Shown here one piece after another: positions 18,801 to 26,162 of a stretch of DNA of 64,000 nt (the first letter of the stretch is position 1; the number at the start of each line of letters is the position of its first letter). Source of the stretch: Agromyces aurantiacus (GTDB lineage Bacteria; Actinomycetota; Actinomycetes; Actinomycetales; Microbacteriaceae); NCBI RefSeq assembly GCF_016907355.1, contig NZ_JAFBBW010000001.1:1426001-1490000 (forward strand), read 5' to 3'. The notes below the pieces were generated by a model that saw nothing but the letters and a program-made list of their open reading frames with translations, made no database searches and was not told the origin of the DNA. Both the position numbers and the translations under genes were made by a program.

Positions 18801-19182
18801 GCCCCACGAGCGCGGGCTTGATCACGTTGTTGCGGTAGAAGAAGTCGTAGTCCCGGGTCTTGTCGTAGCCGACGTGGATGCGTCCGCCGAGCTCGGGCAG
18901 CAGCACGAGCCGCACCCACCGGTTCTCGAGGTGGATCGCACGCCACGCACGCGGGCGCGCCTCACGCTCGATGCGGTCGGTGAACGGGATCGGGTACACG
19001 CGCCCGCTCGAACCCTGGTACACCCGGCGGTCGAGGAACAACGGGTAGCGGTCGGGCGCCGCCGGCTCGTACGTGTCGATGACCAGCGGCTCCTCCCAGC
19101 ACGCGACGCCGCCCGCCTCGAGTCGCGCGCGCTCGGCGAGGGGCGGTTCGGGCAGCTGGATGCGACGGTGCACGGGATTCAC
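15892..19182 (-). CDS. large DUF5107-domain protein with TPR repeats
   Basis: A 1096-residue cytoplasmic protein. Residues of about 40-370 form a DUF5107 region of galactose-mutarotase-like character: VRLVLLPELGGRIHVGYDK, FYRNNVIKPALVGLSGPW, GGVEFNWPQHHRPATFLP, then TFLWWANVAARS. From about residue 490 onward, roughly 34-residue Ala-rich helical repeats (ARLQLARLAFARGELDVALA, TLDAAIAGG and similar) look like TPRs. The family is common in plant-glycan clusters of actinobacteria, but its activity is not established. The start GTG is 8 nt after a TACGCT -10 box, so the message is probably leaderless. An AraC regulator is divergent. Confidence 0.8.
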   Translation of the reverse strand: MNPVHRRIQLPEPPLAERARLEAGGVACWEEPLVIDTYEPAAPDRYPLFLDRRVYQGSSGRVYPIPFTDRIEREARPRAWRAIHLENRWVRLVLLPELGGRIHVGYDKTRDYDFFYRNNVIKPALVGLSGPWVSGGVEFNWPQHHRPATFLPVETRIERGGDGEVVVWHSDLDPLQRMRGTHGIRLRGDSTLIELEVALVNRTDVPQTFLWWANVAARSHERYQSFFPTDVRYVADHARRAITAFPAADRPYYGVDYPSLATERSGADRIDLYSNIPVPTSYMITDTADDFFGGYDHDAGAGFVHWADRAIAPGKKQWTWGDGEVGHAWDRHLTDDDGPYVELMAGVFTDNQPDFSWLLPGETRRFRQYWYPIQDIGPAVQATLDAAIGLEADGASARLGVVTTAEHDAVQVVLRRRDDGAVLGEWTARVAPGEPFVAAVETDGASARRDDLEVDVVADGRTLVAWRAHAVDAREPWVATEPPGPEQIAGTDELVLTGLHLVQYRHPTRSPEPYFAEAIRRDPGDSRARLQLARLAFARGELDVALAHVDLALERLTRRNLNPEHGDANLLRALILERSGRADAAADAFGKAAWDGRLTLPAALGRARLALVAGDAELSLAFAETALRADASSTAAIASRVVALRALGRGQAADRELGRARAADPLDPLLAALADELDPIDPRTLLAMAHEVFRMGDHARGIGLAERAAATGPGPFGNPAPLAAYALARFLDTTGRADDADRARRRARDADARLAFPHGLDDLGVLEAALEADPSDARARAHLGCWLLDAGRTTDALATLDAAIAGGTTVGVDDPVAWRNAAVALVNSGGDLDEADRRYRVALELSPADPRLVFERDQLAEIRGVAPAARISAIVAAGRDVLVRDDLAIAYANLLVDVGRADDALAFLDAREFQPFEGGEGQVIRVFDRASTAVARDLLERGDAPAAAELLRRGIRAPEHLGEGRHPAQPMAERFVLLGDAEAALGDPHAAGAAWRQALGGGPLAAGERAVDERDAWIGVARLRLGDPDGAERVWTALEARARELDAASDRVDYFATSLPELLLFSVDTAEGRRAQAARLRELAAAGRRDAAAVAA

Positions 19183-19189
19183 GCGGTCG

Positions 19190-19195
19190 AGCGTA
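19190..19195 (-). promoter_or_regulatory. -10 box of the leaderless DUF5107 operon
   Basis: TACGCT on the minus strand ends 7 nt before GTG 19182, matching the leaderless spacing seen elsewhere in the window. Confidence 0.45.
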
Positions 19196-19310
19196 GGCGG
19201 CTCGTCGCGCCGTGCCCATGGCGGATCGGGCGAGCGGCATGGACGTTCCGACGATCGGCGCGTTCACGCCATCCGCTCGCCGGAGCAGCTCGCGATGCGA
19301 GGATGGACGC

Positions 19311-20174
19311 ATGGAGCGCAGGGAGGGGTTCGAGCACCAGCGTCTCTGCGTCGTGCCGCGCCCGCTCGTGGACCAGGCCCTCGCACGGCCGGTCACCCGG
19401 CGGCTCGTCGTCACCGACGCCGGCCTGTTCCCCGCGGCCGAGGGGCACCTGCGCCGTCGGCCGCGCGGTGCCGCCGAGGCCATCGTGATCGTCTGCGTCG
19501 ACGGCGGCGGATGGGTCGAGCTCGGCGGTGCGCGCACGCGCGTCGCCGCAGGCACGGCCGCGCTGATCCCCGCCGGAACGCCGCACGCGTACGGCGCCGA
19601 CGACGGGCGACCGTGGACGATCTGGTGGTGCCACCTGCGGGGCAGCGACCTGGGCGACCTGTGGGACGCGGTGGGCGCGTCGCTCGAACGCCCGATCGTG
19701 TCGCTGCACGCGGTCGACCGCGTGACGGCGCTGCTCGACGAGATCGTGTCGGGGCTCGAGCGCGACCAATCGCCCGCGCGGCTGCTCGCCACGGCGGGCA
19801 TCGCCTGGCGGCTCATGACCCAGATCGCGGTCGACCGACGCCTGCCGGAGCTGGGCGAGCCGCTCGAGCGGGCGATGCGCTACCTCGAGGAGCGCGTCGA
19901 CGGCAGCATCCGCGTGGGCGAGCTCGCCCGGCTGGTGGGCGTCTCGGCGTCGCACCTCGGCGCGCTGTTCCGAGAGGCGACGGGCGGCGGCGTGCTCGCG
20001 CACCACACCGCCCTGAAGATGGCCCGCGCCCGGCGGCTCCTCGACACGACCCGGCTCAATGTCGCCGAGGTCGCCCGAGAGGTCGGCTACGCCGACCAGT
20101 TCTACTTCTCGCGGCAGTTCCGCCGCATGCACGGCCTCAGCCCGACGGCCTACCGCGAGCAGCGCAAGGGCTGA
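19311..20174 (+). CDS. AraC-family transcriptional regulator
   Basis: A 287-residue protein with an N-terminal cupin-like sugar-sensing domain (GGGWVELGGARTRVAAGTAA, LIPAGTPHAYGADD, WTIWWCHLRG). The C-terminal double helix-turn-helix runs IRVGELARLVGVSASHLGAL, LKMARARRLLDTTRLNVAEV and GYADQFYFSRQFRRMHGLSP. It is divergent from the DUF5107/TIM-barrel/GH35 operon across 128 nt, so it probably activates that operon on sensing a saccharide. ATG 19311 is preferred: GAGGAT ends 7 nt upstream (leaderless pattern). A longer frame from 19212 has no ribosome-binding site. Confidence 0.85.
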   Translation: MERREGFEHQRLCVVPRPLVDQALARPVTRRLVVTDAGLFPAAEGHLRRRPRGAAEAIVIVCVDGGGWVELGGARTRVAAGTAALIPAGTPHAYGADDGRPWTIWWCHLRGSDLGDLWDAVGASLERPIVSLHAVDRVTALLDEIVSGLERDQSPARLLATAGIAWRLMTQIAVDRRLPELGEPLERAMRYLEERVDGSIRVGELARLVGVSASHLGALFREATGGGVLAHHTALKMARARRLLDTTRLNVAEVAREVGYADQFYFSRQFRRMHGLSPTAYREQRKG

Positions 20175-20179
20175 GCGGC

Positions 20180-20209
20180 GAGCGGATGTCGCGGGCGCGC
20201 CATCCGCTC
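20180..20209. terminator. hairpin after the AraC gene
   Basis: GAGCGGATG (20180-20188) and CATCCGCTC (20201-20209) form a 9-bp stem with a 12-nt GC-rich loop, 6 nt after the AraC stop. The rest of the 244-nt gap to the next gene holds the operator-promoter at 20324-20371 and nothing else I recognise. Confidence 0.45.
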
Positions 20210-20323
20210 GGTCGGTCGTTCGTCGCCCCGGCGGTCAGGTCGGGCGCGCCATCGCGGATGGCCGCGCCCCCCGAGACGATTCGATGGTGCGGATCGGGTG
20301 ATCGCCACCGCGCAGGGAGGTTG

Positions 20324-20353
20324 TTGACGCTCCGCCGTCCTCCGCGCTATCGT
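20324..20353 (+). promoter_or_regulatory. promoter of the receptor 2/GH42 operon
   Basis: TTGACG (20324-20329), 18-nt spacer, TATCGT (20348-20353), directly followed by the operator at 20354. The arrangement copies the promoter at 6886. Confidence 0.65.
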
Positions 20354-20371
20354 TCGGGAAGCGCTTTCCAA
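20354..20371. promoter_or_regulatory. LacI-type operator 3 of the GGGAAGCGCTTTCC set
   Basis: TCGGGAAGCGCTTTCCAA is palindromic over its central 12 bp (GGAAGCGCTTCC with one offset) and matches the operators at 3013 and 6915. It starts one base after the -10 box. Confidence 0.65.
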
Positions 20372-20418
20372 CCCACCCCCAGGCGCACCCACCCGACGAC
20401 GACGACGGAGGACCACGC

Positions 20419-21708
20419 ATGTTCACGAGGAACGGCCGGCGACGCATGCTCGCCGCAGCGGCCATGACCGGGGCCGCGGCCCTCGCGCTCACCGGCTGCG
20501 CGGGCGGCGGCAACGAGGCATCCGCCTACGACCCCGACGAGGAGGTGACCCTCAACTTCACCTGGTGGGGCAACGACGACCGTGCCCAGCGCTACCAGCA
20601 GCTCATCGACGCGTTCGAAGAGGAGCACCCCAACATCACGATCGACGGCACCTTCACCGACTTCCCGTCGTACTGGGAGAAGCGCAAGACCGAGGCGGCC
20701 GGCGGCGGCCTGCCCGACGTCTGGCAGTTCTCCGACTCGTACCTGCGGGAGTACGCCGAACCGGGCCTGCTGCTCGACCTCGGCGAGGTCGCCGACTACG
20801 TCGACTTCGACGCGTTCGACGACGGCCTCAAGCAGACCGGGCAGCTCGAGGGCACCCAGTACTCGCTGCCGACCGGGTACAGCGCGTGGGCCGTCTTCCT
20901 CAACGATGCGCTCATCGAGCAGGCCGGCGTCGAGCCCTACGAGGGCGGCACCTCGTACGAGGAGTACGACGAGTGGATGGCGTCGGTGACCGAGGCCACC
21001 GGCGGCGCGGTCTACGGCGGCACCGACATGACCCAGCGCATCCAGACCTTCGAGAACGTGCTGCGCGCGCGGGGCGACAACCTCTACACGGAGGACGGCG
21101 AGCTGGGCTTCACCGAGGACCAGCTGCGCGACTTCTGGAACTCGGGCGCCGCCGCGCGCGACGGCGTCGCGATCCCGCAGCAGAAGCTCGAGGAGATCTC
21201 TCCGATCTCGGGCTTCGGCGCCAACCTCACCGCGAGCGAGGGCAGCTGGTCGAACTTCCTCGGCGGCTACCTCGCCGACTCGGGCGCCGAGTCGATCACC
21301 CTGGTCGCGCCCCCGACCGACGACCCGTCGGGCACGGACCTCTACCGCCAGGCGGGCCTGCAGATGGCGATCTCGGCTGACACCGAGCACCCCGAGGCGG
21401 CGGCGATGTGGCTGGACTACGTCGTGAACAGCGAGAAGGCCGGGGAGGTCTTCGGTACCACGCTCGGCTTCCCCGCCTCCGAGACCAAGCTCGCCGGCAC
21501 GACGCTCGAGGGCGTCGACAAGCAGGTCGCCGACTACCTCGACTCGGTCGCCGACCGCATCGGCGACGCGCCCCCGGTGCCGGTCGTGGGCTACGGCTCG
21601 CTCGAGCAGACGTTCTGGGACCTCGGCAAGTCGATCGGCCTCGGCGCGATCACGGTGGATGATGCGGTGGACCAGTTCTTCAGCGAGGCTGAGGTCATCC
21701 TCGGCTGA
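20419..21708 (+). CDS. ABC sugar-importer substrate-binding lipoprotein (receptor 2)
   Basis: A 429-residue lipoprotein with an Arg-rich N-terminus and lipobox LTGC, Cys27. Mature blocks VTLNFTWWGNDDRAQRYQQL, SYWEKRKTEAAGGGLPDVWQ, GTDMTQRIQTFENVLRARGD and DRIGDAPPVPVVGYGSLEQT parallel receptor 1 at 6983 along the whole length. No permease genes follow, unlike receptor 1. It probably uses the permeases at 8366 and 9355 or others elsewhere. GGAGGA lies upstream of ATG 20419. Confidence 0.9.
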   Translation: MFTRNGRRRMLAAAAMTGAAALALTGCAGGGNEASAYDPDEEVTLNFTWWGNDDRAQRYQQLIDAFEEEHPNITIDGTFTDFPSYWEKRKTEAAGGGLPDVWQFSDSYLREYAEPGLLLDLGEVADYVDFDAFDDGLKQTGQLEGTQYSLPTGYSAWAVFLNDALIEQAGVEPYEGGTSYEEYDEWMASVTEATGGAVYGGTDMTQRIQTFENVLRARGDNLYTEDGELGFTEDQLRDFWNSGAAARDGVAIPQQKLEEISPISGFGANLTASEGSWSNFLGGYLADSGAESITLVAPPTDDPSGTDLYRQAGLQMAISADTEHPEAAAMWLDYVVNSEKAGEVFGTTLGFPASETKLAGTTLEGVDKQVADYLDSVADRIGDAPPVPVVGYGSLEQTFWDLGKSIGLGAITVDDAVDQFFSEAEVILG

Positions 21709-21723
21709 CCCCGAGCCCCATCA

Positions 21724-21786
21724 CGTCGAGTGGGCGATCCTGACGGTCCCGCAGCAGCAGGATGCGCCAAGATCGCCCACTCGACG
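21724..21786. repeat. 63-bp inverted repeat between receptor 2 and GH42 genes
   Basis: Perfect 16-bp arms CGTCGAGTGGGCGATC (21724-21739) and GATCGCCCACTCGACG (21771-21786). An inner ATCCTG/CAGGAT pair lies within the 31-nt loop. It may act as a receptor-mRNA stabiliser or partial terminator, or be a dispersed palindromic element inserted in the operon. Confidence 0.6.
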
Positions 21787-21845
21787 AGTCATCCTCGGCG
21801 CGCAGGCGGATGACGCGTGCCGCATCGAATCAGGGAGGGCCCACC

Positions 21846-23852
21846 GTGCACTACGGCGCCGACTACAACCCCGAGCAGTGGCCCGAGGCGGTGTGGCCCG
21901 AGGATGTCGCGCGCATGCGCGAGGCCGGCGTCACGATGGTCAGCCTCGGCATCTTCGCGTGGTCGCGCATCCAGCCGCGCGAGGGCGAGTTCGACTTCGG
22001 ATGGCTCGACCGGGTGATCGACGTGCTGCACGAGGGGGGCATCGCGGTCGACCTCGCGACCGCGACCGCATCGCCCCCGCCGTGGGCCACCGCGCGATAT
22101 CCCGAGATCCTGCCGCAGGACGAGGACGGGGCGACGTACTGGCCGGGCAGCCGGCAGCAGTTCGCGCCATCCTCGCCGGTGTACCGGCGCCTCGCGGGCG
22201 AGCTGGTCGACGCCCTCGCGCAGCGATATGCGCAGCATCCGGCCGTGGCGATGTGGCACGTGAACAACGAGTACGGCTGCCACCTGAACGCCGACTACTC
22301 GGATGCCGCGCGCGACGCGTTCCGCCGGTGGCTCAGCGATCGCTACGGCGACGTCCAGGCGCTGAACGACGCCTGGGGCACGAGCTTCTGGTCGCAGCGG
22401 TACGGGTCGTTCGACGAGGTCTTCCCGCCGCGCAAGGCGCCGTACAGCCGCAATCCCGGGCAGGAGCTCGACTTCCGCCGGTTCACGAGCGACATGCTCC
22501 TCGAGTGCTACCTCATGGAACGCGAGCTCATCCGGCGCGCCGGCGCGACGCAGCCGATCACGACGAACTTCATGGGCGCGTTCAAGCCCGCGGACTACGC
22601 GCGATGGGCCGAGCACCTGGACGTGGTCAGCGACGACTGCTACCCCGACCCGAACGACCCCGAGTCCTTCCGCGCGGCCGCGTTCCAGCGCGACCTCGTG
22701 CGCTCGCTGAAGCCCGGGGTGCCGTGGCTGCTCATGGAACAGGCGACGAACGCGCTGAACTGGCGGCCGGCGAACGCGCCGAAGGCGCCCGGCCAGATGG
22801 CGGCGCTCAGCGCGCAGGCCATCGGGCGCGGGGCCGACGGCATCCTCTTCTTCCAGTGGCGGCAGTCGCGGGCGGGTGCCGAGAAGTTCCACTCGGCGAT
22901 GCTCCCGCACGCCGGCACCGAGACGCGCACCTGGCGCGAGGCCGTCGCGCTGGGCGAGACGCTCGCGGCGCTGCCGACCCTGCCGGCCGGCGCGCGCGAC
23001 GCGCGGGTCGCGCTCGTGTTCGACTGGGAGAACTGGTGGGCCGTCGAGGCCTCCGATCACCCGCAGAACGCGCTCGACTACCTCGCGGTGATCCAGCGCT
23101 GGTACCGCGCGCTGCACCGACGGCACGTGCAGGTCGACCTCGTGCCCGCGACCCGGGTCGGCGAGGGGTACGACCTCGCGATCGCGCCGCTGCTGTACCT
23201 GGTGCGCGAGGCGGATGCCGCGGCGCTGACCTCGTTCGTCGAAGCGGGCGGGCACCTGCTCGCCGGGCCGTTCACCGACCTCGTCGACGAGTGCGACCGG
23301 TTCCGCGACGGCGGGTTCGCGACGCAGCTCGGTCCGCTCTGCGGCATCCGCATCGAGGACTTCGGGGCGCTCGTCGCGCCGGATGCCGCGGCGTCGGCGC
23401 CAGGCGAACGCGAGGCGCCGTTCGCGGGCGACGCGACCGATGCCGCCGGGCCGGTCGCCGGCGTCGGCACGCTGCTCGCCGAGGAGGTGCACCTCACCGC
23501 CGACGACACCGTGGTCGAGTCCGCGTTCACGGCCGGTCGACGCGCGGGCGACCCCGCCCTCACCGTGCGCCGCGTCGGCCCGGGCACGGCCCGGTACCTC
23601 GCGACCGTGCCCGACGAGGACGGCGTGCAGCGCGTCGTCGACCGACTCCTCGCGGCGACCGGGGTGGAGCCGGTCGCCGCGGGGCTGCCCCCGCACGTCG
23701 AGGCCGCGCGCCGCGGACGGCTCCTCACGCTCGTCAACCACGGCGGCCCCGCGGCATCCGTCGCCGTCATCGGTGTCGACGCGGTCACGGGCGAGCGCGT
23801 CGCGCGCGTCGAGCTCGGCCCGTACGACTGGGCCATGGTGCTCACCGACTGA
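21846..23852 (+). CDS. GH42 beta-galactosidase
   Basis: A 668-residue protein starting VHYGADYNPEQWPE, the characteristic GH42 N-terminus. I chose GTG 21846 because GGGAGG lies 7 nt upstream; ATG 21810 is possible but lacks such a site. E142 in HVNNEYG is the likely acid/base and E298 in WLLMEQATN the likely nucleophile. A trimerisation/Rossmann-like region and a C-terminal beta-domain follow. No signal peptide is present, so it should hydrolyse imported beta-galactosides. It is in one operon with receptor 2, the ThuA-like gene and glycerate kinase. Confidence 0.9.
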   Translation: MHYGADYNPEQWPEAVWPEDVARMREAGVTMVSLGIFAWSRIQPREGEFDFGWLDRVIDVLHEGGIAVDLATATASPPPWATARYPEILPQDEDGATYWPGSRQQFAPSSPVYRRLAGELVDALAQRYAQHPAVAMWHVNNEYGCHLNADYSDAARDAFRRWLSDRYGDVQALNDAWGTSFWSQRYGSFDEVFPPRKAPYSRNPGQELDFRRFTSDMLLECYLMERELIRRAGATQPITTNFMGAFKPADYARWAEHLDVVSDDCYPDPNDPESFRAAAFQRDLVRSLKPGVPWLLMEQATNALNWRPANAPKAPGQMAALSAQAIGRGADGILFFQWRQSRAGAEKFHSAMLPHAGTETRTWREAVALGETLAALPTLPAGARDARVALVFDWENWWAVEASDHPQNALDYLAVIQRWYRALHRRHVQVDLVPATRVGEGYDLAIAPLLYLVREADAAALTSFVEAGGHLLAGPFTDLVDECDRFRDGGFATQLGPLCGIRIEDFGALVAPDAAASAPGEREAPFAGDATDAAGPVAGVGTLLAEEVHLTADDTVVESAFTAGRRAGDPALTVRRVGPGTARYLATVPDEDGVQRVVDRLLAATGVEPVAAGLPPHVEAARRGRLLTLVNHGGPAASVAVIGVDAVTGERVARVELGPYDWAMVLTD

Positions 23853-23885
23853 ACGCCGTACGATGCAGCCGAGCGAGGAGGACCC

Positions 23886-24608
23886 ATGCGCGCCATCATC
23901 CTGAGCGGAGCCGGTCGCTACGCCGACCCCTGGCACCCGTACGCCGAGACCAGTGCGCGGCTGGCCGAGCTCGTCGCGGCCGCGGGGTACGACGTCGAGG
24001 TGCGCGACGACGTGGATGCCGCGCTCGCCGCGCTGCGCGACGACGTCGACCTGGTCGTCGTGAACGCCGGCGACCCAGACGGCCCCGTCCCCGACGGCGT
24101 CGAGGCCGATGCGCAGGTCGAGGTCGACGACACCGCACTCGCGGCGGCGATGGATCGCGGCATCGGGGTGCTCGCGATGCACGCGTCGGCGTCGAGCCTG
24201 CGCGACTACCCGGCGTTCGACCACGCGATCGGCGCCCGCTGGGAACCCGAGGTGTCCTGGCATCCGCCCTTCGGCGAGGCCCGCGTGCACCTCGTCGGCA
24301 CCCATGCGGTGTGCGAGGGGCTCGACGACTTCACGGTCGAGGACGAGCGGTACGCGAACCTGCGGCTGCTCGAGGTGATCGAGCCGATCGCCGAGCACGA
24401 GGAGGGCGGGGTGCGCCATCCGCTCGTCTGGGCCCGCGAGTTCGGCCGGTCGCGACTGGTGTACGACGCGCTCGGGCACGACGCGCGCTCGTACGACTCG
24501 GCCGGGCACCGGGCGCTCCTCGCCCGCGCGCTCGAGTGGCTCTCGCACGTGCCCGCACCCACCGCCGACGATCGGCGTGGCGCCGCCGGGCCGACGAGCG
24601 CGACATGA
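23886..24608 (+). CDS. ThuA-like domain protein
   Basis: A 240-residue cytoplasmic protein with a class-I glutamine-amidotransferase-like fold of the ThuA group: RAIILSGAGRYADPWHPYAE, GIGVLAMHASASSLRDYPAF, GARWEPEVSWHPPF and HPLVWAREFGRSRLVYDALG. ThuA proteins accompany Gfo/Idh oxidoreductases in disaccharide use through 3-keto intermediates, though their own reaction is unclear. GAGGAG lies 6 nt before ATG 23886. Its stop overlaps the glycerate kinase start by 4 nt. Confidence 0.8.
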   Translation: MRAIILSGAGRYADPWHPYAETSARLAELVAAAGYDVEVRDDVDAALAALRDDVDLVVVNAGDPDGPVPDGVEADAQVEVDDTALAAAMDRGIGVLAMHASASSLRDYPAFDHAIGARWEPEVSWHPPFGEARVHLVGTHAVCEGLDDFTVEDERYANLRLLEVIEPIAEHEEGGVRHPLVWAREFGRSRLVYDALGHDARSYDSAGHRALLARALEWLSHVPAPTADDRRGAAGPTSAT

Positions 24609-25696
24609 GCCGTCGCGTGGTCCTCGCGCCCGACTCGTTCAAGGGCACCGCGACCGCCGCGCAGGCGGCCGACGCGCTCGCACGCGGCTGGCGCTCGGTC
24701 GCGCCGTCCGACGAGCTCGTCGAGAAGCCCATGGCCGACGGCGGGGAGGGCACGCTCGACGCGTTCGCCGCCGCCGTGCCCGGCGCCGAGCGCGTGCCCG
24801 TCACGGTGCAGGGGCCCGACGACCGCCCCGTCGATGCCGCCTGGCTGCGGTTGCCCGGTGGGGCGGCGGTGGTCGAGCTCGCCATGACGAGCGGCATCAC
24901 ACTGCTCGACCCGCTCCGCCCGCTCGACGCCCACACGTTCGGCTTCGGCCAGGCGATCGCCGCCGCGCTCGACGCGGGCGCGACCCGGCTGCTGCTCGCG
25001 ATCGGCGGAAGCTCGTCGACCGACGGCGGGGTCGGCGCGCTCGCGGCCGTCGGCGGCGTGTTCCTCGACGCGCACGGCCGGCCCGTGCGGCTCGGCAACC
25101 GCGGCGTCGGCACGCTGGCGCGCGTCGACCTGAGCGCGTTGCGGCCGCTGCCGCGGGACGGCGCGCTCATCCTGAGCGACGTCAGCAATCCGCTGTGCGG
25201 CCCGTTCGGCGCCGCCGCGATCTTCGGCCCGCAGAAGGGCGCGACCCCCGAGCTCGTCGAGGCCATGGACGAGCACCTCACGCGGCTCGTGCGCGCCGTG
25301 CCCGGCGGCGCCGACCTGTGCGAGCAGCACGGCGCGGGCGCCGCCGGCGGCACCGGTTTCGGGCTGCTCGCCTGGGGCGCGCGCATGGCCGGCGGAGCGG
25401 GCGCGGTCGCCGATGCGATCGGGCTCTCCGAGGCGCTGCGCGGCGCCGACCTCGTCGTGACCGGCGAGGGCCGCTTCGACGGGCAGTCGGCTGCCGGGAA
25501 AGTTCCGAGCGAGGTCGCGGCGCGAGCGGCGGCCTGGGGCGTGCCCGTCGCACTCGTCGCAGGGGCGATCGACGCGGATGCCACGGGCTTCGCGGCATCC
25601 GCCTCGCTCACCGAGCTCGCGGGCAGCGGCGCGGCCGCGATGGCCGAACCGCTGCGATGGCTCGAGGCCGCGGGAGCATCGCTCGCCCGCGGCTGA
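24605..25696 (+). CDS. glycerate kinase (type I, GarK/GlxK family)
   Basis: A 363-residue protein with the family motifs VLAPDSFKGTATAAQAADAL, PMADGGEGTLDAF, LLLAIGGSSSTDGGVGALAA and LVVTGEGRFDGQSAAGKVP. It phosphorylates D-glycerate, usually giving 2-phosphoglycerate, and so feeds lower glycolysis. The position behind GH42 and ThuA suggests that a sugar-acid or glycerate breakdown product arises from the imported glycoside. The start overlaps the ThuA-like stop (ATGA). It converges on the small gene at 25720 with only 23 nt between. Confidence 0.88.
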   Translation: MSRRVVLAPDSFKGTATAAQAADALARGWRSVAPSDELVEKPMADGGEGTLDAFAAAVPGAERVPVTVQGPDDRPVDAAWLRLPGGAAVVELAMTSGITLLDPLRPLDAHTFGFGQAIAAALDAGATRLLLAIGGSSSTDGGVGALAAVGGVFLDAHGRPVRLGNRGVGTLARVDLSALRPLPRDGALILSDVSNPLCGPFGAAAIFGPQKGATPELVEAMDEHLTRLVRAVPGGADLCEQHGAGAAGGTGFGLLAWGARMAGGAGAVADAIGLSEALRGADLVVTGEGRFDGQSAAGKVPSEVAARAAAWGVPVALVAGAIDADATGFAASASLTELAGSGAAAMAEPLRWLEAAGASLARG

Positions 25697-25719
25697 ACGC
25701 GCTCAGGACGACCGGATCG

Positions 25720-26001
25720 TCAGATGTGGTGCATGCCGGGGTGCGGCTTCGGCGGCTCCGAGCGCACGAACTTCCCGTGCCGTTCGGCCGGGTCGTGCGT
25801 GAGCGGGTGCTCGTCGGTCGACACGTAGTCGCCGACCTCCGACTCGTCGTCGGCGACACCGTCGGTGCGCGTGTAGGCGCCTGCGACGCCGCGCGGGTGC
25901 GCGCCCTCGGTCGTCTCGGTGTAGACGCCCTCCACGCGGTCCTCGTCGCGGACCTCGCGGTCGGGCTCGGCGTTCTCGCCGGCCGGTGTGCGGTCTGACA
26001 T
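25720..26001 (-). CDS. small acidic hydrophilic protein of unknown function
   Basis: A 93-residue protein rich in Asp, Glu, Thr and Pro, without hydrophobic segments and probably disordered. Two similar stretches, EGVYTETTEGAHPRGVAGAY and GVADDESEVGDYVSTDE, suggest short internal repetition, and the C-terminus is PKPHPGMHHI. GGGAG lies before ATG 26001, and a TAGCAT box on the minus strand at 26057-26062 may be its -10 box. I do not recognise the family. Strong composition bias could also come from a spurious frame, but the ribosome-binding site and sensible start support a real gene. Confidence 0.6.
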   Translation of the reverse strand: MSDRTPAGENAEPDREVRDEDRVEGVYTETTEGAHPRGVAGAYTRTDGVADDESEVGDYVSTDEHPLTHDPAERHGKFVRSEPPKPHPGMHHI

Positions 26002-26162
26002 CTTCGCTCCCTCGCTCGTGGTCGGGGCGCCGTCGTACGGGCGACGTCTCACCTTCATGCTAAGCCCGACGGGGCCCGGGGCCTCCTTCGCGCACCCGCG
26101 AGATCCCGGCTCGGCCGCGTGCCTGCCGCCGGAGGAGGGGGGTGGGACCGGCACCCGAGAAG

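Noticed and set aside
15430..19488. A 1352-residue open frame on the plus strand
   Set aside because: It is antisense to the DUF5107 and TIM-barrel genes, is made almost wholly of Arg/Ala/Gly/Val, and has no family motif or ribosome-binding site. It is a GC-rich shadow.
21762..21845. Longer N-terminus for the GH42 gene
   Set aside because: It would include the right arm of the inverted repeat, lacks a ribosome-binding site, and precedes the conserved family start at GTG 21846, which has GGGAGG upstream.
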